Positions 1 to 7,790 of a stretch of 64,000 nucleotides of DNA are shown piece after piece. Made by a program: the position numbers and the translations under genes. Origin of the DNA: Buttiauxella izardii. Lineage in GTDB: Bacteria > Pseudomonadota > Gammaproteobacteria > Enterobacterales > Enterobacteriaceae. The notes below the pieces were generated by a model. It ran no database searches, was not told the origin of the DNA, and saw nothing but the letters and a program-made list of their open reading frames with translations. Location: the NCBI RefSeq assembly GCF_003601925.1, contig NZ_QZWH01000001.1, positions 1 through 64,000 on the forward strand, given 5' to 3'. Position 1 is the first letter of the stretch. Each line of letters opens with the position of its first letter.

Positions 1-1
1 T

Positions 2-1024
2 TTTGCCATCGGCATCGAAGGCGTGAGCTGTTCTGATGCGCGAACCTGTGCGCTGCCGGGAATGGACGCCATGGAACTGGAGCCGCTGGATGAAGAAGCG
101 CTTGCCGATCTCGAAGAACCCTACGTTTACCATCTGCCGGATGGCAATGCGGGGCTGGCGCGCCTGATTGTGCGTCATCTGGTGCCGGAAGCGTTACCGG
201 GAAACACTATGGAGGATTCTGTCACCTCCAGGTTGGATTACTCAAAGCTCGACCAGCCGGAAAACACCACCCGCATTCGCCTCAACAGCATTGTGATTAA
301 TGCCAAAAACACCGACGACGGCGTGATTGTGACCTACGTTAACGATGGCAAAGCGCATCGTGTGAAAGCGCGCAATGCGATCATGGCGGGTTACAACATG
401 ATGATCCCGTATCTGGTGCCGGAAACGCCGGAACAACAAAAAACTGACCTGCGTTTGAACGTCAAAGCGCCGCTGGTTTACACCAACGTGGTGGTCAAAA
501 ACTGGCAGTCATTTACCAAACTGGGCATCCACGAATTTTACTCCCCGGCGGCACCGTACAGCCGTGTGAAGCTCGATTACCCGGTGAGTCTGGGCGATTA
601 TCACCATCCACAAAACCCGGATCAACCAATGTGCCTGCATATGGTTTACGTGCCGACCTATCCGGGCAGTAAACTCAGCGCGCGCGAGCAATTCCGCCAG
701 GGACGCGCTTATTTGCTCGGCACGCCGTTTGAGACGCACGAACAGATGATTCGCTCCCAGCTTCAGGAAATGCTCGGCTCAACCGGCTTTGACCACGAGC
801 GCGATATCACCGCCATCACCGTCAACCGCTGGGCGCATGGCTATGCCTATTACGCCAGTGCACTGTTCGACGAAATGGACAAAATGGAGGCAATTAAAGA
901 TAACGCGCGCAAACCGATTGGCCGCATCGCTATTGCTAACTCTGACTCAGATTGGGACGCCTATGCGCACACGGCGATTGACCAGGCCTGGCGAGCGGTC
1001 AACGAACTTAAGGCGATGGGGTGA
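2..1024 (+). CDS. Spermidine-dehydrogenase-like FAD flavoprotein, 3' part
   Basis: The frame is open from base 2, so the 5' end lies outside the window; about 340 C-terminal residues are visible. The segment PYVYHLPDGNAGLARLIVRH and the following region resemble the substrate and FAD-binding C-terminal half of spermidine dehydrogenase type flavoproteins (about 600 residues), which oxidise polyamines and pass electrons to a heme partner. The N-terminal Rossmann FAD motif that would confirm the family is not visible. The stop is followed 6 bases later by the start of a tri-heme cytochrome c gene, so the two are probably one transcriptional unit and one periplasmic or membrane-associated electron-transfer complex. 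Citrobacter freundii spermidine dehydrogenase is known as a FAD and heme enzyme, which fits. Another NAD(P)-binding-fold amine oxidase is possible. Confidence 0.6.
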   Translation, partial: FAIGIEGVSCSDARTCALPGMDAMELEPLDEEALADLEEPYVYHLPDGNAGLARLIVRHLVPEALPGNTMEDSVTSRLDYSKLDQPENTTRIRLNSIVINAKNTDDGVIVTYVNDGKAHRVKARNAIMAGYNMMIPYLVPETPEQQKTDLRLNVKAPLVYTNVVVKNWQSFTKLGIHEFYSPAAPYSRVKLDYPVSLGDYHHPQNPDQPMCLHMVYVPTYPGSKLSAREQFRQGRAYLLGTPFETHEQMIRSQLQEMLGSTGFDHERDITAITVNRWAHGYAYYASALFDEMDKMEAIKDNARKPIGRIAIANSDSDWDAYAHTAIDQAWRAVNELKAMG

Positions 1025-1030
1025 TCTGAT

Positions 1031-2194
1031 ATGAAACAGACTCTATTGGCTCTTGGATGTTTGATGATTGCTGGAAATGCGGCTGCGATGTCGCCCGGTG
1101 GACTTTCTGCCGGTGAGTATATGGCGCGAGCCTCGGATTGCGTGGCCTGCCATACCGCCGAAGGCGGGCAACCGATGGCGGGCGGCAAGAAATTCTCCAC
1201 GCCGGTTGGGGATATTTACGCCACCAATATCACGCCGGATAAAACCGCCGGAATCGGTAATTACTCTTATGAAGATTTCGAAAAAGCGGTCAGGCAGGGG
1301 ATTGCCAAAGACGGCCACGCGTTATATCCGGCGATGCCATATCCTTCCTACGCCAGAATGACGGATAAAGACATTCATGATTTGTACGATTACTTTATGA
1401 ATGAAGTCCCGCCGTCGGCTGAGAAAAATAAAGACAACGATATTCCGTGGCTATTATCCGCCCGTTGGCCGCTGCATATCTGGAACTGGTTATATGTCGA
1501 TGAGGTTCAGCCGGCGAATAAGGCGACGGTGAACAATGCATTATTAAGCCGGGGTGCCTATTTAGTGGAAGGGCCGGGGCATTGCGGTGCCTGCCATACT
1601 CCGCGCGGCGTGACGATGCAGGAAAAAGGGTATGACGCTTCCAGTGATGTCTATTTAAGCGGGGCAATGATTGACGGTTGGTATGCGCCATCGTTAAGAA
1701 ACATCTCGAAGTCGCCGGAAGAATTAAAAGATCTGCTGCGTAAAGGCCAAAGCCAGCACGATGCGTTATCAGGGCCAATGAGCGAAGTGGTAACGCAAAG
1801 CACGCAATATATGACCGACGGCGATCTGGACGCTATTTCATATTATCTGCTGAACTTTAGCCATGCCCCAGCGGGCGCAGTCTCAGCGAACGGGGCAATA
1901 AGTTATTCGCCCAAAGACGGCAAAACGCTTTATTCCATGTATTGCTCGACTTGCCACGGCGATGACGGCAAAGGCAAAGATTTTACCGTGCCGTCGCTGG
2001 TGAATAATTCTATCGTCACCGCCAAAGACCCGGCGTCTTTGCTTTCAGTCATAAATGATGGCGCGCAAACCCCACAGACGCAGGGCAATATTTCTTTCAA
2101 AATGCCTGCTTATAAACAGGTGATGACCGAGGAAGAAAAAAATAACGTGGTGAATTATGTGCGCGGAGCCTGGGGAGAGCGTGCGGGAGAATAG
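1031..2194 (+). CDS. Tri-heme periplasmic cytochrome c, dehydrogenase electron acceptor
   Basis: The 387-residue product begins with a signal peptide (about residues 1-19, ending AGNAAA). Three CxxCH heme c motifs are present: CVACH at 37-41, CGACH at 185-189 and CSTCH at 305-309. Size and spacing match the tri-heme cytochrome subunits of gluconate, aldehyde and alcohol dehydrogenases, which carry electrons from a periplasmic flavin or quinoprotein to ubiquinone. The gene starts 6 bases after the flavoprotein gene, so it is most simply that enzyme's electron acceptor. Unlike many family members I see no obvious C-terminal membrane anchor. The substrate is inferred only from the neighbour. Confidence 0.85.
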   Translation: MKQTLLALGCLMIAGNAAAMSPGGLSAGEYMARASDCVACHTAEGGQPMAGGKKFSTPVGDIYATNITPDKTAGIGNYSYEDFEKAVRQGIAKDGHALYPAMPYPSYARMTDKDIHDLYDYFMNEVPPSAEKNKDNDIPWLLSARWPLHIWNWLYVDEVQPANKATVNNALLSRGAYLVEGPGHCGACHTPRGVTMQEKGYDASSDVYLSGAMIDGWYAPSLRNISKSPEELKDLLRKGQSQHDALSGPMSEVVTQSTQYMTDGDLDAISYYLLNFSHAPAGAVSANGAISYSPKDGKTLYSMYCSTCHGDDGKGKDFTVPSLVNNSIVTAKDPASLLSVINDGAQTPQTQGNISFKMPAYKQVMTEEEKNNVVNYVRGAWGERAGE

Positions 2195-2263
2195 CATCCA
2201 GGGTTGAAGGGGGGCTACAGGCGCGTTAAATTAGCCCACCCCCCGCTAAAAAATGGAAATCAA

Positions 2264-2503
2264 ATGGCTGAAATCAAACTGAATCTGCACGAAAAGGAAG
2301 ACATTCGCAGCAAGCTGGTGGATTACTGCGAAGAAAACTTCAATCTGACGTTAGAACAATTCGACGCGGACTTTTTCGTTGATTTCGTGATTAAGGAATT
2401 AGGCCCGGTTTTATATAACGCCGGGATTGAAGAGGCCATCAAAACGCACCTTGCTTACAACGAGCGGGTTCAGGAAGAGATGGATTTGAAGAAGATACTC
2501 TGA
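2264..2503 (+). CDS. DUF2164 family protein
   Basis: This is a 79-residue acidic cytoplasmic protein. The start is set at the ATG giving MAEIKLNLHEKEDI; the longer reading frame upstream would add 20 residues that do not look like the family. The central segment DFFVDFVIKELGPVLYNAGI matches the DUF2164 signature (DF..ei.p.iYN.gi). The family has no assigned function. The gene follows the cytochrome gene by 69 bases in the same direction. It could be co-transcribed or merely adjacent; I see no terminator between them. Confidence 0.7.
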   Translation: MAEIKLNLHEKEDIRSKLVDYCEENFNLTLEQFDADFFVDFVIKELGPVLYNAGIEEAIKTHLAYNERVQEEMDLKKIL

Positions 2504-2523
2504 GATCCCCTCACGGCAGGGAA

Positions 2524-2533
2524 CCGTTAACGG
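2524..2533. promoter_or_regulatory. Palindrome CCGTTAACGG upstream of yncE-like gene
   Basis: A perfect 10-base palindrome lies 105 bases before the lipoprotein gene. The same 10-mer recurs at 3825-3834 before the TonB receptor gene, and a 9/10 copy lies at 3724-3733. A shared regulator site is an inference; the copies at 3.7-3.8 kb also form the arms of a large inverted repeat. Confidence 0.35.
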
Positions 2534-2582
2534 ACTAATCATCTGTGTTGATATGATTTCCGCTTGATAACGAAATGACAAT

Positions 2583-2601
2583 GCGTATAGTTCTCATTCT
2601 C
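2583..2601 (-). promoter_or_regulatory. Fur-box-like site
   Basis: Read on the minus strand, GAGAATGAGAACTATACGC agrees with the 19-base Fur consensus GATAATGATAATCATTATC at 12 of 19 positions, with a strong left half and a poor right half. It lies 37 bases before the start of the yncE-like gene, where a repressor would overlap a promoter. Iron control of the receptor module is therefore plausible but not shown. Confidence 0.4.
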
Positions 2602-2638
2602 TTTTTTGTTATTGGCGGTTCAGCCAGGGATTATCCTG

Positions 2639-3715
2639 ATGAAAATGAAATTCTCCGCGCTTGCGCTGTTTTTGACAGTGGCATTGAGCGGTTGTGCAAC
2701 GCAACAAACCTCGCAAACTCCACCTCCTCCTGTGACACAAACGACGGCTGCCACGGATATCACTCAGCGTGACTTAGCCGCCGGGCTTTATGAAATGGCA
2801 CTCAGCCCGAAAGGGGACATGCTGTATGTTGCCAGCGCGGAAGGCTTTAAAGATGTGCAGGGCGGGGTCATCTACAAGCTCGATTCCACCACGCTGAAAA
2901 CCGTCGGCTCAAGCCACACTGACCTGAAAAACTTCGGCATGGCGATATCGCCAGACGGGCAGATTGTGTATGTCACCAACTCCCTGGATGGCGGGCTGAG
3001 CGCGGTGAATACCGCGGATGGCAAAGTAAAATCGCGCATTTTATTCCCCGAGCGCAACAAAGAAGGCTTCCCGTTTGGCGCTCGCGAAGTGCTACTGCAT
3101 AACGGCCTGCTTTATATCGGCGCGGTGGCTGACCCGGCACAAATCTGGGTGGTGGACGCTGAAACTCTGAAGCTGAAAACCCGCATCAAAAATACCGGCA
3201 AATGGATGACCGGCCTGCATTATTCCGAAGCGACTGACCGCATTTACGCAGCAAACGGCGGCGGTGAGATTCTGGTGGTTAACCCGCAAACTAACCGCGT
3301 CGAAAAGCGCTGGAAACCGCTTGGTGAAAAGCCCGCGTTGTTGCTGAACATGGCGGAAGACCGCGCGACGGGCCGACTGTTTGTGACGGATAACTCGAAA
3401 GCGAAAACCACGCTGGTGCTGAATATCCAAACCGGCGAAGTGATTAAACAGCTGCCGGTGGGGGATTCACTTGCGGTGAAATTTAACGCCAAACGCAATG
3501 AGATTTACATCACTCAGCGCGAGTCCGGCAAATTGCTGAGCCTCGATGGCACCACTTATGCGGTGAAGAAATCCTGGGATTTGAAACCGAATCCTAATAG
3601 CTTGCTGCTTTCTGCGGACGGGCAAGTGCTGTATGTCACGGTCAAACAAGCGTTTAACAAAGATCATTCCACCAATGGCCCAGACCAGATCGTGAGAATT
3701 GACCTCCAAAAATAA
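2639..3715 (+). CDS. YncE-like beta-propeller lipoprotein
   Basis: The start is the ATG giving MKMKFSALALF, which places a lipobox LSGC with cysteine at residue 19. A proline and threonine-rich linker follows, then repeated blades of the YVTN/YncE type (for example LYVASAEG, VYVTNSLDGG, LFVTDNSKAK, LYVTVKQA), indicating a seven-bladed propeller of about 320 residues. E. coli YncE is a soluble periplasmic protein encoded divergently from the TonB receptor gene yncD; here the protein is lipidated and its gene lies directly upstream of a TonB receptor in the same direction. A role in metal or ligand handling at the outer membrane is inferred from context. It is probably in one iron-regulated unit with the receptor, although 155 bases and a large inverted repeat separate them. 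Confidence 0.8.
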   Translation: MKMKFSALALFLTVALSGCATQQTSQTPPPPVTQTTAATDITQRDLAAGLYEMALSPKGDMLYVASAEGFKDVQGGVIYKLDSTTLKTVGSSHTDLKNFGMAISPDGQIVYVTNSLDGGLSAVNTADGKVKSRILFPERNKEGFPFGAREVLLHNGLLYIGAVADPAQIWVVDAETLKLKTRIKNTGKWMTGLHYSEATDRIYAANGGGEILVVNPQTNRVEKRWKPLGEKPALLLNMAEDRATGRLFVTDNSKAKTTLVLNIQTGEVIKQLPVGDSLAVKFNAKRNEIYITQRESGKLLSLDGTTYAVKKSWDLKPNPNSLLLSADGQVLYVTVKQAFNKDHSTNGPDQIVRIDLQK

Positions 3716-3721
3716 TAATTC

Positions 3722-3837
3722 GGCCCGTTAACGAACGGCTGACAAAGCTCTTTTGTTTGGTGGATGACGCTGTCGCTTATCCACCCTACAAAACCCATAT
3801 ATTTCTTTGTCATCAATCGGTTGTCCGTTAACGGGCC
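3722..3837. repeat. Large inverted repeat enclosing a REP-like element
   Basis: GGCCCGTTAACG (3722-3733) and its exact complement CGTTAACGGGCC (3826-3837) flank about 92 bases. Inside, 3759-3789 is a REP-like dyad (GGTGGATGACGC ... GCTTATCCACC) of the family also found near 41.6, 42.6 and 49.3 kb. The right arm is followed by a short T-rich stretch, so the structure might reduce read-through from the lipoprotein gene into the receptor gene. Confidence 0.55.
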
Positions 3838-3870
3838 TTTTGCTTTATTTGGCATATTTTCGAGAAAACT

Positions 3871-6057
3871 ATGGAAAACAATACTCTGGGGAAATCTTCC
3901 CCGTTACGCAAAACACTGCTTGCGGTGGCAATTGGCTTGATCACCACCGCCGCTGACGCCGCCGAGAAAAATCAGGAAGAAACCATTGTCGTGCAAGACA
4001 ACGCCGACAGCACGTTTAAACCCGGCGGCGATCAACTGGTTCCGGCTTATATGGACGGGCAAATCGCTCACGGCGGGCGACTGGGTATGTTAGGCGAGCA
4101 AAAAGCGATGGACGTTCCGTTCAACGTAATCGGCTACACCTCAAAACTGGTTCAGGACCAGCAGGCCAAAACTATTGGCGATGTGGTCAGCAATGATGCG
4201 GGTGTGCAGGCGGTGCAGGGTTACGGCAACTTCTCTGAAACTTATCGCATTCGCGGCTTTAAGCTCGATGGCGATGACATGACGATGGGTGGCCTGTCGG
4301 GCGTGGTGCCACGCCAGGTGATGGACACGCAAATGCTTGAACGGGTTGAAGTATTCAAAGGCGCAAATGCTCTGCTAAACGGTGCGGCGGGCAGCGGCGT
4401 GGGCGGCATGATTAACCTTGAGCCGAAACGAGCGGAAGCCTTGCCGACCACTCAAGTTGGCGTCGATTACACCTCGGATTCGCAAGTTGGCGGTTCGCTA
4501 GATTTGGGACGCCGTTTTGGTGATAACGACCAGTTCGGCGCGCGCGTTAACCTGGTGCATCGCGAAGGAGAAGCGGCGGTCGATGACGACAAACGCCGTA
4601 CTACGCTGGCTTCCATCGGCCTGGATTATAAAACCGACCGCTTCCGCTCCTCGCTCGATTTCGGCTATCAGAAGAAAACGTTCCATGGCGGCACCATGGG
4701 CCTCAACATCAGCGGCGTGGATGTTATTCCTGATGTGCCGAGCACCACCAAAAACTACAGTCAGAAGTGGGGCTACAGCGATATTGAAAACGAATTTGGC
4801 ATGGCAAAAGCCGAGTTTGATGTCACTGAAAACTGGACGACCTACGCCGCACTTGGCGCGCAACACGCCCACGAAACGGGAACCTACAGCGCACCTAAAT
4901 TATTGAATGAAAATGGCGATGCGACGGTTGGGCGTCTGGATACCAATCGCATTATTGATGCATTCAGCGGGATGGGCGGGGTGCGCGGTGATTTCGATAC
5001 AGGCGCAATTTCCCACAAAGTGAACGTCGGCTATTCCGCGCAAATCAAACGCGACGCCACGGCCTGGCGCATGTCGGCCAAAAATCCGACCACCAATATT
5101 TACGATAATCATGCGGTGCCAGAACCCGATAATGCCTATTTTGGCGGCGACTATTTTGACCCGCTGACTACGGCGCGCAACCGCACTCAGGGTTGGCTGC
5201 TCAGTGACACCTTGGGCTTCCTCGACGACAGCGTTCTGTTTACCGCTGCGGCACGTCATCAAAAAGTGGTGGTACGCAACTACAGCAACAAAACCGGTCT
5301 GGAAGACACATCATCGCGTTATACGCAAAGCCGTTGGATGCCAACGTTTGGCCTGGTGTACAAACCGTGGAATGAAATTTCCCTGTATGCGAACCATACC
5401 GAAGCGTTGCAGCCGGGAAGCAATGCGCCGAAAGGGGCGGTGAACTACGGGCAAAGCACCGGTATCGCTCATTCGAAGCAAAATGAAGCTGGGATGAAAA
5501 TTGATTACCAGCGTGTCGGCGGTTCACTGGCGCTGTTTGAAATCAAAAAGCCGTCGGCCATTCTGAATGCCAATAATTATTACGCGCTGGATGGCGAGCA
5601 GCGTAACCGGGGAATCGAGCTGAATGTCTTTGGAGAGCCAATGCTCGGGCTGCGTTTGAATGGCAGCACGATGTGGCTGGACCCGGAGCAGACCAATACG
5701 GCGGGTGGCAAAACTGACGGCAAAGATGCCATCGGCGTTGCTCGTTTCTATATGGTGGTGGGCGCGGAATACGACATCAAACCGGTGGACGGGCTGACGG
5801 CGACGGCGAAAGTGAACCATACCGGTTCGCAATATGCCGATGCGGCGAACACCAAAAAACTCGACAGTTACACCACGCTGGATCTCGGTGTTCGTTATCG
5901 CATGAATCTGAATGCTGACCAGAATGAAATGGTGTTGCGCGCAGGGGTCGATAACGTCACTAACGAGAAATACTGGTCGGGGATTGAAGACTACGGCACT
6001 TATTTATTCCAGGGCGAGCCACGCACGCTGAAAGTGTCAATGACCTATGATTTTTGA
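3871..6057 (+). CDS. TonB-dependent siderophore receptor
   Basis: The 728-residue product has an N-terminal signal peptide (ends near residue 30, ADAA), a TonB box EETIVV at about 36-41, a plug domain (DVPFNVIGYTSKLV, TIGDVVSNDAGVQ, RIRGFKLDGDD, VEVFKGANALLNG) and a 22-strand barrel ending in the terminal aromatic motif SMTYDF. This is the layout of hydroxamate-type siderophore receptors such as the FcuA/FhuE group, which import ferric siderophores across the outer membrane using TonB energy. The exact ligand cannot be read from the sequence. No ABC importer genes are nearby, so it must share an importer encoded elsewhere. The upstream Fur-like site suggests iron repression. Confidence 0.88.
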   Translation: MENNTLGKSSPLRKTLLAVAIGLITTAADAAEKNQEETIVVQDNADSTFKPGGDQLVPAYMDGQIAHGGRLGMLGEQKAMDVPFNVIGYTSKLVQDQQAKTIGDVVSNDAGVQAVQGYGNFSETYRIRGFKLDGDDMTMGGLSGVVPRQVMDTQMLERVEVFKGANALLNGAAGSGVGGMINLEPKRAEALPTTQVGVDYTSDSQVGGSLDLGRRFGDNDQFGARVNLVHREGEAAVDDDKRRTTLASIGLDYKTDRFRSSLDFGYQKKTFHGGTMGLNISGVDVIPDVPSTTKNYSQKWGYSDIENEFGMAKAEFDVTENWTTYAALGAQHAHETGTYSAPKLLNENGDATVGRLDTNRIIDAFSGMGGVRGDFDTGAISHKVNVGYSAQIKRDATAWRMSAKNPTTNIYDNHAVPEPDNAYFGGDYFDPLTTARNRTQGWLLSDTLGFLDDSVLFTAAARHQKVVVRNYSNKTGLEDTSSRYTQSRWMPTFGLVYKPWNEISLYANHTEALQPGSNAPKGAVNYGQSTGIAHSKQNEAGMKIDYQRVGGSLALFEIKKPSAILNANNYYALDGEQRNRGIELNVFGEPMLGLRLNGSTMWLDPEQTNTAGGKTDGKDAIGVARFYMVVGAEYDIKPVDGLTATAKVNHTGSQYADAANTKKLDSYTTLDLGVRYRMNLNADQNEMVLRAGVDNVTNEKYWSGIEDYGTYLFQGEPRTLKVSMTYDF

Positions 6058-6102
6058 GTAAGCCAGCGGAAATAGCTTCGTTGTCATTTATTCTTTAGAT
6101 AC

Positions 6103-6130
6103 AAAAATGCCTGATGATTCAGGCATTTTT
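6103..6130. terminator. Bidirectional terminator
   Basis: AAAAATGCCTGA-TGAT-TCAGGCATTTTT forms a perfect 12-base-pair stem with A and T runs on both sides. It serves the receptor gene on the plus strand and the IprA-like gene on the minus strand. Confidence 0.88.
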
Positions 6131-6157
6131 AATCAATATGGCGATGGATATTCCCGA

Positions 6158-6802
6158 TCAATATTTTTCCGGTAGTTTTTTCACTTCTTTCAAAACCCCT
6201 TTATCCAGCACGATATAGCCACCGGCTTTAAGCCCCGCAAGAATGTTTAAAACCCCACTGCGCGAAAGGCGAGTTTTGTCGCGAATATAGCGTTCCGCCG
6301 TCGTCGATTCCCTGATGACTTCCGGTTCGCTAATCAGCTCATAAAGTTGGCTTCTTAATATCGAATAAGAAGAAGGTTCGGAAAGACGCTGTGCGTATTG
6401 ATAAAGAATGTTCATGATGACCTGCAAATGCCTGGCATAAAGTTCCCACAGCCCTTTTTTTGACACAAGTTCCATGAAACGATCGTAGGGAAGTACGGCA
6501 ATTTCGCACTCCACCGTGGTACGAATTAGCACGTTGTAATTTTTGTAAGCCAGATAGATACCGTAAATGTTGGGCGCTTCGCTTATCGTCAGCAAATGGT
6601 CCTCAGGAAACCGGACAAGGTATTCCACGATACCTGAGCGCAAAAAGTAGCAATGCGACTGACCATTGATATCAATAAAGAGATTTTTTTTAGCTGGGTA
6701 TTTTTTATACTCCAGCTCATCCGAAAACTGTTCCAGAAGTTGCCCGACAAAAGGAGATGGCCCCCTGATAAATGATTGATAGAACTCAGTTTTATTAACC
6801 AT
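6158..6802 (-). CDS. IprA/YaiV-like winged-helix regulator, copy 1
   Basis: The start is the ATG at 6802 (MVNKTEFYQSF), preceded by GGAG five bases upstream; an upstream ATG would add nine residues. The 214-residue product has a cyclic-nucleotide-binding-like N-terminal beta fold (YFLRSGIVEYLVRF) and a C-terminal helix-turn-helix (RDKTRLSRSGVLNILAGLKAGGYI), the arrangement of IprA (YaiV), known in Salmonella as an inhibitor of hydrogen peroxide resistance. It is a paralogue of the next gene and shares its orientation. Its targets are unknown; the fimbrial locus and the receptor are the neighbours. Family assignment is by recognition of the HTH and length. Confidence 0.7.
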   Translation of the reverse strand: MVNKTEFYQSFIRGPSPFVGQLLEQFSDELEYKKYPAKKNLFIDINGQSHCYFLRSGIVEYLVRFPEDHLLTISEAPNIYGIYLAYKNYNVLIRTTVECEIAVLPYDRFMELVSKKGLWELYARHLQVIMNILYQYAQRLSEPSSYSILRSQLYELISEPEVIRESTTAERYIRDKTRLSRSGVLNILAGLKAGGYIVLDKGVLKEVKKLPEKY

Positions 6803-6884
6803 TTTAACTCCATTCCTCTTTTTCATCATAGAAGGAATATAGCAGATCCTTGATGTTATTTTTGCCGAAGTAGGGGGGCCATTT

Positions 6885-7544
6885 TTAATATTTTAGCGGT
6901 AAATGATGGATATCGACCAACATGCCACGCTTGATGTCTATAAAACCGCCACTCTTGAGTTCCGAAAGGATTTTCATCGTCCCGCTGCGCGATAAAAACG
7001 TTCTGTCCTGAATGTAGTTGGCCGCCGTCACCGAGGTTCTGATTTTGGTTGTCTCATTCATCAGCTCCAATAATTGCTGGCGAATAATGTCATATGAAGA
7101 AAGCTGAGACAGTTGTGTGAAATGGTCATAAATACGGCTCGCCGTATAAATGAGGACTTTCACCATGCTTTCCCATAGCTCATGTTCTGCCAGAATGGCA
7201 TTGGCAGCCGATAAAGTCAGGCAGCTAATCTTGCTGGGTTCCTGGCTGCGCATAAAAAGGTAGTCCGGATTAGTCTGCTGATTACTGATGCCAAAAATAA
7301 AAGGCGCGGACTCAGAATTAAGAATCATCCCGTCATTCCTGCGATATAACGCAACACTACCCTCATGCAGTAAGAAGATATTTCTTTCTCCATTCAGCAT
7401 GTAATTTATTTTTTGCCTTCCATTTGTTTCAAATTTGTTAGAATTAGTTTGCAGGTGTGTGATTAACAGATCAATTTCAATTAATGGTTTAATTAAACTT
7501 GCACCTTGGCCATTTGGGTTAATTGCATTGATTTTATTGTTCAT
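6885..7544 (-). CDS. IprA/YaiV-like winged-helix regulator, copy 2
   Basis: The start chosen is the ATG at 7544 (MNNKINAINPNG), preceded by AGGA; a longer frame begins at 7622 but its extra residues have no counterpart in the paralogue. The 219-residue product shares the effector-like N-terminal domain (FLLHEGSVALYRR) and the C-terminal HTH (QDRTFLSRSGTMKILSELKSGGFI) with copy 1, from which it is separated by 82 bases. Its promoter region is divergent from the LuxR-type gene and contains the dyad at 7635-7650. It may therefore control itself and the LuxR gene. No metal or nucleotide ligand residues can be assigned with confidence. Confidence 0.7.
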   Translation of the reverse strand: MNNKINAINPNGQGASLIKPLIEIDLLITHLQTNSNKFETNGRQKINYMLNGERNIFLLHEGSVALYRRNDGMILNSESAPFIFGISNQQTNPDYLFMRSQEPSKISCLTLSAANAILAEHELWESMVKVLIYTASRIYDHFTQLSQLSSYDIIRQQLLELMNETTKIRTSVTAANYIQDRTFLSRSGTMKILSELKSGGFIDIKRGMLVDIHHLPLKY

Positions 7545-7634
7545 TTTTCCTGTTTTGCTCCGGGATAGTTTGAACGGTTTAAGAGTTTTCGGGGGCATTA
7601 TGGCAAGTAAGAAATAATCCATAAAAAGGTTATG

Positions 7635-7650
7635 AGTCCAAAAGTAGACT
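7635..7650. promoter_or_regulatory. 16-bp dyad, candidate operator (site 1)
   Basis: AGTCCAAAAGTAGACT lies in the divergent gap between IprA-like copy 2 and the LuxR-type gene. It matches the site at 8751-8766 in the form AGTCCAA-N3-T(A/G)GACT. Recurrence at two promoters of the same locus suggests a shared local regulator. Confidence 0.45.
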
Positions 7651-7790
7651 CACAATTTATTGCTGCGGAAGATGCGAGTGTTACAAAATATTTGCCGCAA
7701 AGATGAATGTGCAGCGGGTTAATCAATACCAGTAACTGAATATCTTTCAATCATCCCTCTTATTTAAACGACTCTACCTTTTGGTGCCCT

